This document shows, in pieces, positions 1-9,045 of a stretch of DNA of 64,000 bases. The notes below the pieces were generated by a model. That model searched no databases, was not told the origin of the DNA, and saw nothing but the letters and a program-made list of their open reading frames with translations. The position numbers and the translations under genes were made by a program. The DNA comes from Pseudanabaena sp. Salubria-1 (GTDB lineage: Bacteria > Cyanobacteriota > Cyanobacteriia > Pseudanabaenales > Pseudanabaenaceae): NCBI GenBank assembly GCA_023336205.1, contig JALQCR010000026.1, positions 1 to 64,000 on the forward strand, in the 5' to 3' direction. How positions within the stretch are numbered: the first letter of the stretch is position 1; every line of letters begins with the position of its first letter.

Positions 1-82
1 ATATTTTTTTTTCCTCCAGCACCCAATCGTGTTTGTGGGACTCAAAACCGATTTTTATAATGAGCATTTCTGGTTTGATTTT

Positions 83-125
83 GTAAAAGAAAAGAGGGTC
101 GCATTGCGACCCTCTTTTCTTTTAC
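83..125 (-). terminator. Hairpin terminator after response regulator
   Basis: Perfect 20-bp inverted repeat (arms 83-102 and 106-125) with a 3-nt loop. It overlaps the stop codon of the minus-strand response regulator. The arms carry A-rich and T-rich ends, so it could work in either direction. Positions 1-82 hold nothing I recognise. Confidence 0.75.
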
Positions 126-493
126 TTGATTTGACTAAGTAACTGCTTAATTGTTTTGATTAATTCAGGTGGATGATAGGGCTTAGTTAAGTAAGCATCT
201 GCCCCCTGCTTCATGCCCCAGTACTTATCAAACTCCTCACTTTTGGTTGTACACATAATTACGGGTACATTCTTCGTAGAGGCATTATTTTTGATCCAAC
301 GGCATAACTCATAACCATTCATTTGAGGCATGACCACATCAGTAACAACGAGATCGGGAGTTAAAGCTTTAAGCTTTTCAACTGCCTCAGCACCGTTATT
401 GGCTTCCGTAACTTCTATACCATGTTGCTTTAAATGTGCCGAGACCATCTCCAACACCATCGGACTATCGTCCACTACGAGGACTTTTACCAT
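122..493 (-). CDS. Single-domain response regulator (CheY/PilH-like)
   Basis: A 123-aa stand-alone receiver domain with no output domain. The phosphorylation site is complete: acidic pair D8/D9, phospho-acceptor D52, T82 and the conserved K104 in a TKP motif. It would receive phosphate from a histidine kinase and act by protein-protein contact. The stretch KYWGMKQGADAY is typical of cyanobacterial PilH/PixH-type regulators of type IV pilus motility or phototaxis; that assignment is inferred from resemblance, and no pil, pix or kinase genes lie nearby. It is transcribed away from the ABC ATPase gene and ends in a strong hairpin. The family call is secure, the pathway is not. Confidence 0.9.
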   Translation of the reverse strand: MVKVLVVDDSPMVLEMVSAHLKQHGIEVTEANNGAEAVEKLKALTPDLVVTDVVMPQMNGYELCRWIKNNASTKNVPVIMCTTKSEEFDKYWGMKQGADAYLTKPYHPPELIKTIKQLLSQIK

Positions 494-782
494 GACTGCT
501 TTCCTTGTTTTCCAGTTGTGCGTTAGCGAAAATCGTTGTCAAAACTCAATAACCTCGAAGATTAAGCCAGTTTAGAACGATAAATTGCTACTGCAATCAT
601 AAAATTTCTAAAACCTTAAAAGTAAGATAAGGTTAAGAATATTGCCTAATTAACATTAACTGTTTTTTTTGATTATGTATTTACAGAATTGTTGACTCAA
701 TTCCATTTAATCGATGAGCAATACCAACGTTTTTAATTGATATTGTTGACAGTATATCAGAATGCATCTTGGTTAGAGTGCT

Positions 783-1775
783 ATGGCAATGGTTACAGTT
801 GAAGGTTTGAGCAAAATTTATAATATTGCGGTCAAAGATGCGGGAATAGTTGGCACTCTCAAACACTTTTGGCATCGTCAATATCGGGCGATCGCAGCGG
901 TTAAAGATATCTCCTTCGCGATCGCATCAGGCGAAATGGTTGGGTTTCTGGGCCCAAATGGGGCAGGCAAAACCACAACACTGAAAATGCTAACAGGCTT
1001 AATCCATCCGTCATCGGGGCATGTCCAAGTGGCTGGGCATATCCCCTTTCAGCGAGACACCAGCTTTTTGCAAAAAATCACCTTAGTTATGGGGCAAAAA
1101 CAACAATTAATTTGGGATTTGCCAGCACTAGATTCTTTAAAAATGAATGCGGCGGTGTATGATATTCCTGACAAAGTATTTAAGCATCGCCTCGGTGAGC
1201 TAACCGAGATGCTATCACTGGAAGGAAAGCTCTCGCAGCCTATGCGAAAACTTTCCCTCGGTGAGCGTATGAAGGCAGAACTATTGGCGGCTTTGTTGCA
1301 TCAGCCGCAAGTTTTGTTTTTAGATGAGCCAACCTTAGGCTTAGATGTGAATGCTCAAGCAAGTGTACGGGAATTTTTGCGAGAATATAATCAGCGCTAC
1401 CAAGCGACGATTATATTGACAAGTCACTATATGGCAGACATTACGGCTTTATGTAAGCGGGTGTTGCTGATCCATGAAGGTGGACTGATCTATGACGGTA
1501 GTCTCGAAGGGCTGCATAATAATTTTGCGCCCTATCGAGAGGTGCGAGTGGAGCTATCCCAACCAATTACCGATCGCGAAGGTTTACAGAAATATGGTCA
1601 AATCTTAAATATTGATGTTCAAGCAGTTTGTTTTTTAGTGCCGCGAGAAAAATTGACTAAGGCAGTTTCACAAATTCTTGCCGAATTAGAGATTCTGGAT
1701 TTATCGGTAAATGAACCTGCGATCGAAGAAGTAATTGGTCGTGTTTTCCGTGCTGGTAGCGTCGAGCAGAACTAA
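783..1775 (+). CDS. ABC transporter ATP-binding protein (COG4586 type)
   Basis: A 330-aa ABC ATPase that would power export through a membrane partner. Visible motifs are Walker A GPNGAGKT (about 57-65), a Q-loop near 105-108, signature LSLGE (157-161), Walker B VLFLDE (177-182) and H-loop H215. The roughly 40-residue lead before the Walker A and the phrase LSLGERMKAELLAALLH fit the COG4586 group, which normally works with two ABC-2 type permeases. Neither permease is adjacent: the next gene is convergent and unrelated, so partners must be encoded elsewhere. The substrate is unknown. The ATG at 783 is followed by a second ATG two codons later; either could be used. Confidence 0.88.
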   Translation: MAMVTVEGLSKIYNIAVKDAGIVGTLKHFWHRQYRAIAAVKDISFAIASGEMVGFLGPNGAGKTTTLKMLTGLIHPSSGHVQVAGHIPFQRDTSFLQKITLVMGQKQQLIWDLPALDSLKMNAAVYDIPDKVFKHRLGELTEMLSLEGKLSQPMRKLSLGERMKAELLAALLHQPQVLFLDEPTLGLDVNAQASVREFLREYNQRYQATIILTSHYMADITALCKRVLLIHEGGLIYDGSLEGLHNNFAPYREVRVELSQPITDREGLQKYGQILNIDVQAVCFLVPREKLTKAVSQILAELEILDLSVNEPAIEEVIGRVFRAGSVEQN

Positions 1776-1807
1776 TTAAAATCATGCTATGCATGGTTTT
1801 AGATCCT

Positions 1808-1848
1808 AAAAAAGCAAAGCGTCTGTTACGCAGACGCTTTGCTTTTTT
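1808..1848. terminator. Bidirectional hairpin terminator
   Basis: Perfect 18-bp stem (1808-1825 with 1831-1848) and 5-nt loop, with A-run and T-run ends, just after the ABC ATPase gene and facing a convergent gene. Confidence 0.7.
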
Positions 1849-1952
1849 ACAGCGCTTTGCGCTCAAAACCAAACCAAGAAAAAATTTGAAAGCGTTGCAA
1901 AGCAACGCTTTCAAATTTTTTCTTGTGGTTCGTTTGATCGGTAATTGCTGTA
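1847..1952. repeat. TTACAGC palindromic intergenic element, copy a
   Basis: The element starts with TTACAGC and ends with GCTGTA, and contains a perfect 23-bp hairpin (1876-1898 with 1902-1924) around the loop core GCAAAGC. Closely similar flanks with a different stem occur at 20632-20728 and, in part, at 26745-26829. It lies between two convergent genes and may also act as a terminator. Confidence 0.65.
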
Positions 1953-1955
1953 GGA

Positions 1956-3356
1956 TTAATTTTTTGCACTAGGTTTTAGATATTTAGCAACTTCAGCAAT
2001 TGTCACTGGCTCATTTGATGGACTGGGGATATCTACAACAATTAAATAACCATCAACCTTGCCTTTGCCTACAGTATTTAAAGCATCAAGAATTTTTGGC
2101 ATATCAGCTTTGAGTAAACTACCGCGATCATCGTAAATTTCTAACGCTGATAAACAGCCAAGCGTGGCGTTCCAGTTAAAGTTTTTGTTGTTGACTACTG
2201 CGGGTTTGTTACGAAAAAAGTCGATCGCAGCGCCACTACCATGTATCCGAAATAGCGATCGCCCCATCGCTCCTGCTAAATAAGCTTGCTGGATTGGTTC
2301 ATAATTGCGCCATGTGGGCGGTAAAAGCGTTTGATAGGCTTGCAAATCACCTGTAAATTTACCTTTTTGTTGTGGTAAAAAAGCATTCACACCATCCTCA
2401 AAGGGTAAAAATAAATTTACCAGTGCAAACTGTCCATAGGCGTGAAACACTTCATCATCAGGTTGTCGAGAAATGCCCTCCATGCGATAAATTCCTTGTG
2501 GAGTGCGTCCATTGGTAAAATTCCAATCGAGATTATGGATAGACTGAAGCAGTAATGGTGATGACCAAAGTTGTTTATTTTGTTTAACAAATTGCCCTTG
2601 GCGATCTTTTAAAACTGATAAACACAAAATATCGCGATTAGGACGACAAAGAACATACATATGCGCCTGTTGTGGCGCAATTTGCCATGTCAATAAATCT
2701 GTGAGATTGGGAATTGGTATTTTTTTTGCAAGTTGGCGATCGCTTTGAATATTGTTGATCGTAGTTCGCAGATGGAGATCCTGCGACCACTTAGGAAAGC
2801 GTTGCTGCACCTTAAGTCGCAATTTATCAATTTGGATTTGGGAGATATTTGCCGATGGATAAACGGCTGACTTCGCGATCGCGGCGAGGGAAATTGCTAC
2901 CCATTGTGGGTCATTACTATAGTCAATAGTGCGTAAAAAATGCGCCTTGAGCTTGCTATAAACCGCAGGTTTGAGTGTATAAAGCTGTGTTGATACTTGG
3001 ATCGCCGTATCAATAATTCCTTTTTGAGGATCGGTGAGGTTTGCGGCTGTTGTCAATTGCAAAACCTTTTCTAAGGCTTGCAGGGCGTAATCTTGTTCGG
3101 GTGCTAAAACGCCGATTGCCCATAGAGATTCTTGCCAATGCGAGGCATTGCTTTCAGTGAGAGGATATTTCTTAAGATCAAATCTGCTAGGATGCGCTTT
3201 CTGCTGTTGGTCGAGTATTTGGGCATCCCGAGCACTTGCTGTGGCTTTAGGCTGGTAAGCGCGGATCGGTGGAGTTTGCGCTTTAACTGTTTGGGGCGGT
3301 GCAGCAACAAAAAAGGCGATCGCTGCTACAGCAGCACTAGACATGAATTGATACAT
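1956..3356 (-). CDS. Secreted L,D-transpeptidase-like protein
   Basis: A 466-aa protein with an N-terminal signal peptide (hydrophobic core about 6-19, likely cut after VKA near residue 26). The C-terminal third carries YkuD-like features: a TPQGIY segment, then HG at H372 and a GCL motif with candidate nucleophile C401, spaced as in L,D-transpeptidases that form 3-3 peptidoglycan cross-links. The N-terminal half is an unassigned helical region. Overall similarity to classical YkuD domains is weak, so transpeptidase activity is inferred from motifs only. ATG codons at residue 1 and residue 5 are both possible starts. The gene faces the upstream ABC ATPase across a hairpin-rich gap and starts just downstream of the tRNA-Ala terminator. 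Confidence 0.7.
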   Translation of the reverse strand: MYQFMSSAAVAAIAFFVAAPPQTVKAQTPPIRAYQPKATASARDAQILDQQQKAHPSRFDLKKYPLTESNASHWQESLWAIGVLAPEQDYALQALEKVLQLTTAANLTDPQKGIIDTAIQVSTQLYTLKPAVYSKLKAHFLRTIDYSNDPQWVAISLAAIAKSAVYPSANISQIQIDKLRLKVQQRFPKWSQDLHLRTTINNIQSDRQLAKKIPIPNLTDLLTWQIAPQQAHMYVLCRPNRDILCLSVLKDRQGQFVKQNKQLWSSPLLLQSIHNLDWNFTNGRTPQGIYRMEGISRQPDDEVFHAYGQFALVNLFLPFEDGVNAFLPQQKGKFTGDLQAYQTLLPPTWRNYEPIQQAYLAGAMGRSLFRIHGSGAAIDFFRNKPAVVNNKNFNWNATLGCLSALEIYDDRGSLLKADMPKILDALNTVGKGKVDGYLIVVDIPSPSNEPVTIAEVAKYLKPSAKN

Positions 3357-3372
3357 AATTTCTTGTCACAAG

Positions 3373-3407
3373 AAAATAGGGAAAGCACAAAATGCTTTCC
3401 CTATTTT
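3373..3407 (-). terminator. Terminator after tRNA-Ala
   Basis: A 15-bp stem (3373-3387 with 3393-3407) and 5-nt loop lie just beyond the 3' end of the minus-strand tRNA-Ala gene. The stem ends in A and T runs. Confidence 0.7.
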
Positions 3408-3411
3408 AGTA

Positions 3412-3484
3412 TGGAGCTAAGCGGATTCGAACCGCTGGCCCTCTCAATGCCATTGAGATGCGCTACCAACTGCGCTATAGCCCC
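3412..3484 (-). tRNA. tRNA-Ala (GGC anticodon)
   Basis: A 73-nt cloverleaf on the minus strand. The acceptor stem GGGGCUA pairs with UAGCUCC and includes the G3:U70 pair that identifies alanine tRNAs. The D-loop, the anticodon arm with loop AUGGCAU (U33, anticodon GGC) and the T-arm GGUUCGAAUCC are all present. The discriminator is A73. CCA is not encoded. Confidence 0.96.
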
Positions 3485-3640
3485 AAAAATTAGCTAACTT
3501 ATTAGCTTGTCTATAATCGCTCAAATTGAGATGTATGTCAAATGCGATCGGGAAAAGTTTATTGATTTGGGTGCGATCGCAAAATGCTGTAAGTATATTT
3601 TTGGATACTGTTGTCTTTGTCTATGGTTTCTGAGAGGAGT

Positions 3641-4540
3641 TTACGACTGATTTTTCAACCAAGTATTCAGGTCAGCGACAGTTGCAAAATCAAATATTGC
3701 TTCGGCTAGATTTTCTATCTGCGTCACAGATAGTTTAGAGATTCGGGTCTTTAGTCTGGGGGGGACTTTGCCAAACTTACGGGTTAGCATCCGCAGCAAC
3801 ATCGCAACCTGTCTCTGTACGCCCTCTTGCTTCCCAATTTGCAAACCGCGTTGTTCACCAATTTGCAAACCGCGTTGTTCGCCAATTTGCACGCCCTCTT
3901 GCACTGCCTCTTGGTAGACACGGGTTTTCTTTAGATCGCTATGGGTAAACATCGCTTCAACCTCTTGACGACTTAGTTTTGGGAATTTGTATACCAATAC
4001 TGCTTCTATGAATTCTACTACGTTATCTCTGAGATGGGTATTTGTTTCTTGTTCAACTTTTTCGGCTAGTTTTCTAGCCATTTTTGGTGCTTTTTTCTCT
4101 GAGGCTAAGATTAGCTGAATAATGGCTATGCCAAGGGAGTTTGTCTCTTCCCGAAAGTCTTCTAAATGTATGCGAATGATCCTTCCTGATTCGATTAGTT
4201 CTTGGCAAAACTTGTTGGTTGCTGGTTCACAGTTTTGTCTGGCGAATATGGCTACAGCTTTCCAGTCTTGGATGGGGCGATATTGGTTGAGATAGAGGAA
4301 TATTTCGGCAAGGAATTCCGAGTAAAAGTCTTCTTTGGGCTGAAATTGAACTTCTGCTAGAAATATTGGTTTGTCGCTGGCAGTGGGCATAAAGATACCG
4401 TCAAACCGAAATGCTTTTTCTTTGATTTCGGCTGAGCTAAATTTGTATCCTTCGGCTTCTGATGTGGGGCGATCGATTAGCTCAAACAGTAGCGTATGGA
4501 AGGATTGGAAGAGTTGGTAAAATAGAGTATCCGTTTTCAT
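3641..4540 (-). CDS. Rpn-family PD-(D/E)XK nuclease / DUF2887 protein
   Basis: A 299-aa protein of the recombination-promoting nuclease/putative transposase group common in cyanobacteria. The N-terminal half has a nuclease-like core: FDGIFMP followed by FLAEVQFQ, matching the D...ExQ arrangement of PD-(D/E)XK folds. The middle carries tandem GEQRGLQI repeats encoded by a 24-nt DNA repeat (3835-3895). The C-terminal part (about 240-299) looks like the DUF4351 helical tail. Such proteins are linked to RecA-independent recombination in E. coli; the cellular role here is unknown. A second, distant family member lies at 19086-19982. Confidence 0.8.
   Translation of the reverse strand: MKTDTLFYQLFQSFHTLLFELIDRPTSEAEGYKFSSAEIKEKAFRFDGIFMPTASDKPIFLAEVQFQPKEDFYSEFLAEIFLYLNQYRPIQDWKAVAIFARQNCEPATNKFCQELIESGRIIRIHLEDFREETNSLGIAIIQLILASEKKAPKMARKLAEKVEQETNTHLRDNVVEFIEAVLVYKFPKLSRQEVEAMFTHSDLKKTRVYQEAVQEGVQIGEQRGLQIGEQRGLQIGKQEGVQRQVAMLLRMLTRKFGKVPPRLKTRISKLSVTQIENLAEAIFDFATVADLNTWLKNQS
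3835..3895 (-). repeat. 24-nt tandem repeat inside Rpn gene
   Basis: About 2.5 copies of a 24-nt unit beginning CAATTTGCAAACCGCG encode the GEQRGLQI repeats. Because 24 is a multiple of three, copy-number change would keep the frame. Confidence 0.85.
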
Positions 4541-4889
4541 GGGAGTCTAGATTAACATAGCATTTGAGCAACACCAAAACACAAAGTGGCGTAGCCATTT
4601 TGTGTTTTTCAAACCCTTACAGGGTTTGGTTTTCAATTCAAAGAAGTGTTGTCACACTTTTGTGAATTGGTATAACGTCTTATCTTCTCCATGTCTTTGT
4701 TAAGTACCTGTGCAGAATTACCCAAACTCGTGAGGTCGCAACCTTACGGGTTTGGGGGTGTAATTAACTAAACATGTCTACTTTCTACCATAGTAATTTA
4801 GTTAGTGACTCTGGATTAAAGAAAGACCAAATCCGGAAACCTTCATCCAGAGTCACTCAGTATTTATACTTTAGACGAGCATAAATAAT
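4541..4889. repeat. Intergenic region with dispersed repeat (4569-4680)
   Basis: No gene is seen here. Positions 4569-4680 hold a repeat with internal dyads around GGCGTAGCC and ACAACACTT-like arms, and it ends in TTGGTATAA. A diverged and longer relative lies at 62868-63050. The rest has further short dyads but no recognised signal. Confidence 0.55.
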
Positions 4890-7367
4890 TCACGATACTA
4901 ACTCTATTTCATTGATCGCAACTGACTCAGTATCAATGGCATCGATCGCAACTGCTTGCACTACTGACAAATCAGATTCGCTGATGACTGGCAACTTTTT
5001 GCGAGACAATTGCATTGCTTCTAAACAACCATTAATGTTAGAAACTGCTGCATTATAAGCATCAATATTTTGCTTAATGTCACCTTGCAAGCGGCGATTG
5101 TTATCAATCTTAGATTGAGCTTCCTTCTCAAGAGTTTGCGCCAGATATGCACGAGCGCGATCATACTGCTGCAAAATCTCATCAGCTTGTTTCTCCGCAC
5201 CCGCAAGTAAATGCGTATTGAGAGTTTGATTGATCGTCTGACGGAAAGTCCGAATTACCGTATCCTTGACTTTGAACTCAAAATCCAGCTTTAAAAGTTG
5301 GCGAATTGCTGGTTCAGACTCGATCATGCTCTGATAGTCATAGCCACGACATACCAGTTGCAAAGTTTGCTGCAATTGCCAGAATCCCGCAGTTCCTTCC
5401 GCATAGAAGGCTGGACGTTCTCGCACGTAGCGATCGCATTCCGTCTTAGCTTCATTCACCATTGCATCAGATGCCTTAATCATCAAGCTTTGTAAATAAT
5501 TCTCCGTGCCGCCATCGTTACCGAGCAAACGATAAAGTTCCAGATAATAGTCGGTCTTCTTGATCTTCTCAATCAGATTTTGGAAGAAATTGGTAATAAT
5601 CTCTTTCGAGCATTCCACCAGAACATCCTCTAGCTCATTTGCCAAGAAATAGAATCCCTCAGTCAAAATCCCCATCACAGGAACGACAGAGTTACGGCGA
5701 TGACTGGCTTGAGCGCGTTGATGCACGACAGCAACAGAGAAATCGATAATCAGTTCATCTAAACGTCTAACCATTTTGGTTTTGAGTTTCAAATAATCAG
5801 TTTCTAAGGATTCGTTGCGATCGCTAGCCACCGCAATATTTACTTCTGTAGCAATATCTTCGTAAAGGCGATCGCCAATTTCTTTGAGATCACGACTGAG
5901 TTTCTGTAACTCCTGCGACTTGATCGCTTCAATATCGCGAGGTTGGCTTTCGAGTTGTAGCCAAGCTTCTAGATAGGACTGACGCAGGGCAATACAAATT
6001 GGCTGCAAATCATCAGCAAGATCAGCAAATAGTAAAGGACGCTTCTCAGTGGTTAAATAGCGAGTTATCGCTGTGCGAAACTCCTCAAGCCCGCTATCTT
6101 TGATCAATTGCCCGATTAGTCCAGTTCCCAAACCACTGAGTAAGCGCACGTACTTCTCATTCTTCACATTCGTTTCTAAAACGCTGTAAGGAATTGGGAA
6201 CTTGGTAATATCCAGCTTGCCAGAAACCAGACAATAGCTGTTGAATTCATTGACAAATTGTGGCGTGCCTTCCTGACCGCCCACTGACTTTACACTTTCG
6301 ACAAATACTGAATCTAAACCAAAGCGATCTCTAGCACTCGTATTTTTAATCTGACTACCATAGAAGCCAAGCAGACCACTGGTTTTATAGATTTTCGAGC
6401 TATTGCGAAACTGAGTGTTGATGGTGTTTTGGAGGCGATCGCGCAACTGATCGTTAGTCCAAGTCTCATCAATGCGATTGAACACATAAAAAACGCGATC
6501 GCGAATTCCCGCATTACTCTGCATCTTCTCGCTGAGTTCTGTTTCTTCAGAAGTCATTTCTCCAGTTGCTGCTGTTTTTAAGACAAATACCACCGCCGAA
6601 GTGTCGGGATGTTGAATCTTCTCAAAGGTCAACGCCGCATCTTTTTTAACAGGCGCATCAATCCCTGGGGTATCGATAATCACATTGCCATCTTCTAACA
6701 GTGGATGATTGCAATAATATTCCACCCGTTTCAGAACTGCGCTATTTGCTCCACGTCGAGCATAGTCAGCCGCTTTTTTGAGGTTGTCAAAGCCAAACTG
6801 TTCCATGGAGTAAGTGGCATTAGCAACCGAACTAATACGATCGCGGTTATTAATAAATCCCTCTATCAACAAATTCAATGCATCCGCATCTTTAGCCCTT
6901 TTAGACTTGCTCTTGCCACCCTCCTGCTCGATTATCGCCAAAGTCGAGGTCTGCAACTGTCCAAGTGCCTTGATCTCATTGATATTTGTCGGGGCAACCT
7001 CTCTAATTAGTTGAGCTAATGCTTGAATTTGTTCACGGACTTCCACTTCATTGAGGAAAGTTAATACAACTCGCTCTTCGCCAGTTTTGGCAAAGGCAAT
7101 TTTACATTCCGTCCCCGTAGCATGTCCCTCGGCGCTGTAAAGCAATTCCCTCTCTAGCAGCGCGTTAATCAGCATTGATTTACCTGCGCTAAAAGCCCCC
7201 GCAAATACGATCTCAAAAGTTGGTGCGATCGCTTTCCTTAAAGAAGACTGCACAACGCTACCATCCTGCTGCGATCGCAAATTTGGCTCCTGCTGCAAAA
7301 GTTGTAAGATGGCTTCAACCTGTACTTGTAAATCCTGACATTGTGGAAAAAGAGTAAGCAGAGTCAT
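4890..7367 (-). CDS. Bacterial dynamin-like GTPase
   Basis: An 825-aa large GTPase. G1 is GAFSAGKS (57-64), G3 is DTPG (232-235) and G4-like is NRID (297-300), with a long insertion between G1 and G3. The rest is mostly helical, consistent with the stalk and tip of bacterial dynamin-like proteins that remodel or tether membranes. There is no clear transmembrane helix, but a hydrophobic helix could insert. Long coiled segments lie at about 690-790. It is a single gene with its own upstream gap; the neighbours are unrelated. Membrane fission, fusion or stress repair are all possible roles; substrate membrane unknown. The start at 7367 places G1 where the family expects it. Confidence 0.88.
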   Translation of the reverse strand: MTLLTLFPQCQDLQVQVEAILQLLQQEPNLRSQQDGSVVQSSLRKAIAPTFEIVFAGAFSAGKSMLINALLERELLYSAEGHATGTECKIAFAKTGEERVVLTFLNEVEVREQIQALAQLIREVAPTNINEIKALGQLQTSTLAIIEQEGGKSKSKRAKDADALNLLIEGFINNRDRISSVANATYSMEQFGFDNLKKAADYARRGANSAVLKRVEYYCNHPLLEDGNVIIDTPGIDAPVKKDAALTFEKIQHPDTSAVVFVLKTAATGEMTSEETELSEKMQSNAGIRDRVFYVFNRIDETWTNDQLRDRLQNTINTQFRNSSKIYKTSGLLGFYGSQIKNTSARDRFGLDSVFVESVKSVGGQEGTPQFVNEFNSYCLVSGKLDITKFPIPYSVLETNVKNEKYVRLLSGLGTGLIGQLIKDSGLEEFRTAITRYLTTEKRPLLFADLADDLQPICIALRQSYLEAWLQLESQPRDIEAIKSQELQKLSRDLKEIGDRLYEDIATEVNIAVASDRNESLETDYLKLKTKMVRRLDELIIDFSVAVVHQRAQASHRRNSVVPVMGILTEGFYFLANELEDVLVECSKEIITNFFQNLIEKIKKTDYYLELYRLLGNDGGTENYLQSLMIKASDAMVNEAKTECDRYVRERPAFYAEGTAGFWQLQQTLQLVCRGYDYQSMIESEPAIRQLLKLDFEFKVKDTVIRTFRQTINQTLNTHLLAGAEKQADEILQQYDRARAYLAQTLEKEAQSKIDNNRRLQGDIKQNIDAYNAAVSNINGCLEAMQLSRKKLPVISESDLSVVQAVAIDAIDTESVAINEIELVS

Positions 7368-7454
7368 ACAAGCAGATCCTTGATTTAAGAAAATTTAGTG
7401 CTGTAACCTGAATATATCATGTATACATCCGCTAAATTTAGGGTTCTGCGATTT

Positions 7455-7513
7455 AAAAAGAATCAATTTTTAGTGGCGCGGCAAAGCCGCGCCACTAAAA
7501 ATTGATTCTTTTT
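7455..7513. terminator. Long perfect hairpin after OYE gene
   Basis: A 28-bp perfect stem (7455-7482 with 7486-7513) around an AAA loop with core GGCAAAGCC. It abuts the stop codon of the minus-strand oxidoreductase. The stem ends are A5 and T5, so it can end transcription from either side. Confidence 0.75.
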
Positions 7514-8596
7514 TTATAGGCTTGGATAGTCGGTATAACCTTTCTCATCGCCACCATAGAAAGTATTGCGATCGGGTGTATTCAAAGGTGCATTGGCTGC
7601 AAAACGCTCTACAAGATCAGGGTTGGCGATGTAGAGACGACCAAAAGCTACTAGATCAGCTGCACCAGATGCGATCGCAGCGTTTCCAGTCTCAAGGGTA
7701 TAACCACCCGCAGTAATAATCGTGCTATTAAAAATAGGACGGAAGAAGTCAGCACCAAGATCGGGTTGATCTTCAGCAGAACCAAATCCTTCAACTCTCG
7801 GCGCAACTAAATGTAAATAGGCAAGATTAAAGCGGTTTAGTTCCTTAACTGCATATCCAAAAGTCACAGCGCGATTGGAATCATACACGCTACCAAATGT
7901 GCCACTAGGAGAAAGTCTCACACCTACGCGATCGCTACCCCACACACTTACAACCGCTTCTGTTACTTCTAATAACAATCGAGCACGATTCTCAACTGAA
8001 CCACCATAAATATCGGTGCGCTGATTGGTATTGTCTTGCAAGAATTGATCTAATAGATATCCATTAGCACTATGAATTTCTACTCCATCAAACCCAGCTT
8101 CTAGAGCATTCTTTGCACCGAGGCGATATTGTTCGATGATTTGAGGAATCTCTTCTAATTCCAAAGCGCGAGGCGTGACATAGGGCTTCATGCCTGTATA
8201 GGTAAAGACTTCTCCTTCAGGTGCGATCGCCGATGGAGCAACAGGCAATTCTCCATTAGGCTGAAAATCTGGATGGGAGATCCTGCCTACATGCCAAAGC
8301 TGCAAAAAGATTTTTCCGCCCTTTTCATGAACTGCGTCGGTTACCAATCGCCAGCCTGAGACTTGTTCATCAGAATAAATCCCTGGAGTATTTGGATATC
8401 CTTGACCCTGCGGACAAATCTGCGATGCTTCTGTGATTAGCAATCCTGCCGAAGCCCGTTGTTGATAATGCAAGGCGTTTAAAGCTGTGGGGACATTGCC
8501 AGCAGCAGCGCGATTGCGAGTTAAAGGAGCCATCACAATCCGATTTGGTAATGTATAACGACCGAGCTTGACCGAAGAGAGAAGAGGAGCGCTCAT
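7514..8596 (-). CDS. Old yellow enzyme-type alkene reductase
   Basis: An FMN-dependent TIM-barrel oxidoreductase of the NemA/XenA group that reduces activated C=C bonds with NAD(P)H. The substrate-binding HxxN pair is H175/N178 in HSANGYLLDQFL, followed by the typical NQRTDIYGGS and NRARLL motifs. I place the start at 8596 rather than the upstream ATG at 8617: the 360-aa product then begins about 16 residues before PNRIVMAPLTR, as in relatives, and the upstream ATG lies inside a perfect 24-bp palindrome that looks like an operator. The gene is divergent from an ArsR-type regulator, suggesting induction by an electrophile or metal-like signal. Confidence 0.93.
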   Translation of the reverse strand: MSAPLLSSVKLGRYTLPNRIVMAPLTRNRAAAGNVPTALNALHYQQRASAGLLITEASQICPQGQGYPNTPGIYSDEQVSGWRLVTDAVHEKGGKIFLQLWHVGRISHPDFQPNGELPVAPSAIAPEGEVFTYTGMKPYVTPRALELEEIPQIIEQYRLGAKNALEAGFDGVEIHSANGYLLDQFLQDNTNQRTDIYGGSVENRARLLLEVTEAVVSVWGSDRVGVRLSPSGTFGSVYDSNRAVTFGYAVKELNRFNLAYLHLVAPRVEGFGSAEDQPDLGADFFRPIFNSTIITAGGYTLETGNAAIASGAADLVAFGRLYIANPDLVERFAANAPLNTPDRNTFYGGDEKGYTDYPSL

Positions 8597-8609
8597 AGGA
8601 CTAATGTGA

Positions 8610-8665
8610 TGTTGCATAAATTTCTATTGTTCGATTATATGCGAACAATAGAAATTTATGCAACA
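8610..8665. promoter_or_regulatory. Perfect 24-bp dyad between OYE and arsR genes
   Basis: Arms 8610-8633 and 8642-8665 are perfectly complementary with an 8-nt AT-rich spacer. The dyad sits in the divergent promoter region, just ahead of both start codons. Its TTCG...CGAA centre and AT-rich flanks would suit a dimeric winged-helix repressor. That it is the operator of the adjacent ArsR protein is inferred. Confidence 0.6.
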
Positions 8666-8742
8666 TTATGGGATAATTAAGTTAGTAAGATAGTTTTGCT
8701 ATTTTTTGCTAACTTAAATATTTGCTTGCTCAGTCTTTTGTA

Positions 8743-9045
8743 ATGCGTCAATATCAACATCCCGATCGCGATAATATTTCTTTAACCGACGTTCTCTATG
8801 GACTCAGCGATCCAACACGCTTACAAATTGTCAAAATGTTGGCATCCAAAAAAGAGATTACCTGCGGCGAATTTTGTTTGGAAATGAGTAAATCCACACA
8901 ATCTCATCACTATAAGGTTTTGCGAGATACAGGGCTTATGTATACGAGATTAGAAGGAACGCAACATTATAATTCTTTGCGCCGAGAGGATTTAGATGCA
9001 AGATTTCCCAATTTACTAGATTCTATTTTGGATGCTATCAAGTAG
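8743..9045 (+). CDS. ArsR/SmtB-family winged-helix regulator
   Basis: A 100-aa (from ATG 8743) dimeric winged-helix repressor. An upstream TTG at 8722 would add seven residues and is less likely. The DNA-recognition helix is around residues 51-64 (STQSHHYKVLRDTG), followed by the wing TRLEGTQHYNSL. Cys41 and Cys45 form a CxxxC pair at the start of the preceding helix, which could bind a metal or react with electrophiles; this is not the classical ELCVCDL site. It is divergent from the old yellow enzyme gene across a perfect palindrome, so it probably represses that gene and itself. Ligand unknown. Confidence 0.88.
   Translation: MRQYQHPDRDNISLTDVLYGLSDPTRLQIVKMLASKKEITCGEFCLEMSKSTQSHHYKVLRDTGLMYTRLEGTQHYNSLRREDLDARFPNLLDSILDAIK

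Noticed and set aside
3132..3497. Plus-strand 121-aa frame
   Set aside because: It runs antisense through the L,D-transpeptidase-like gene and covers the tRNA-Ala gene.
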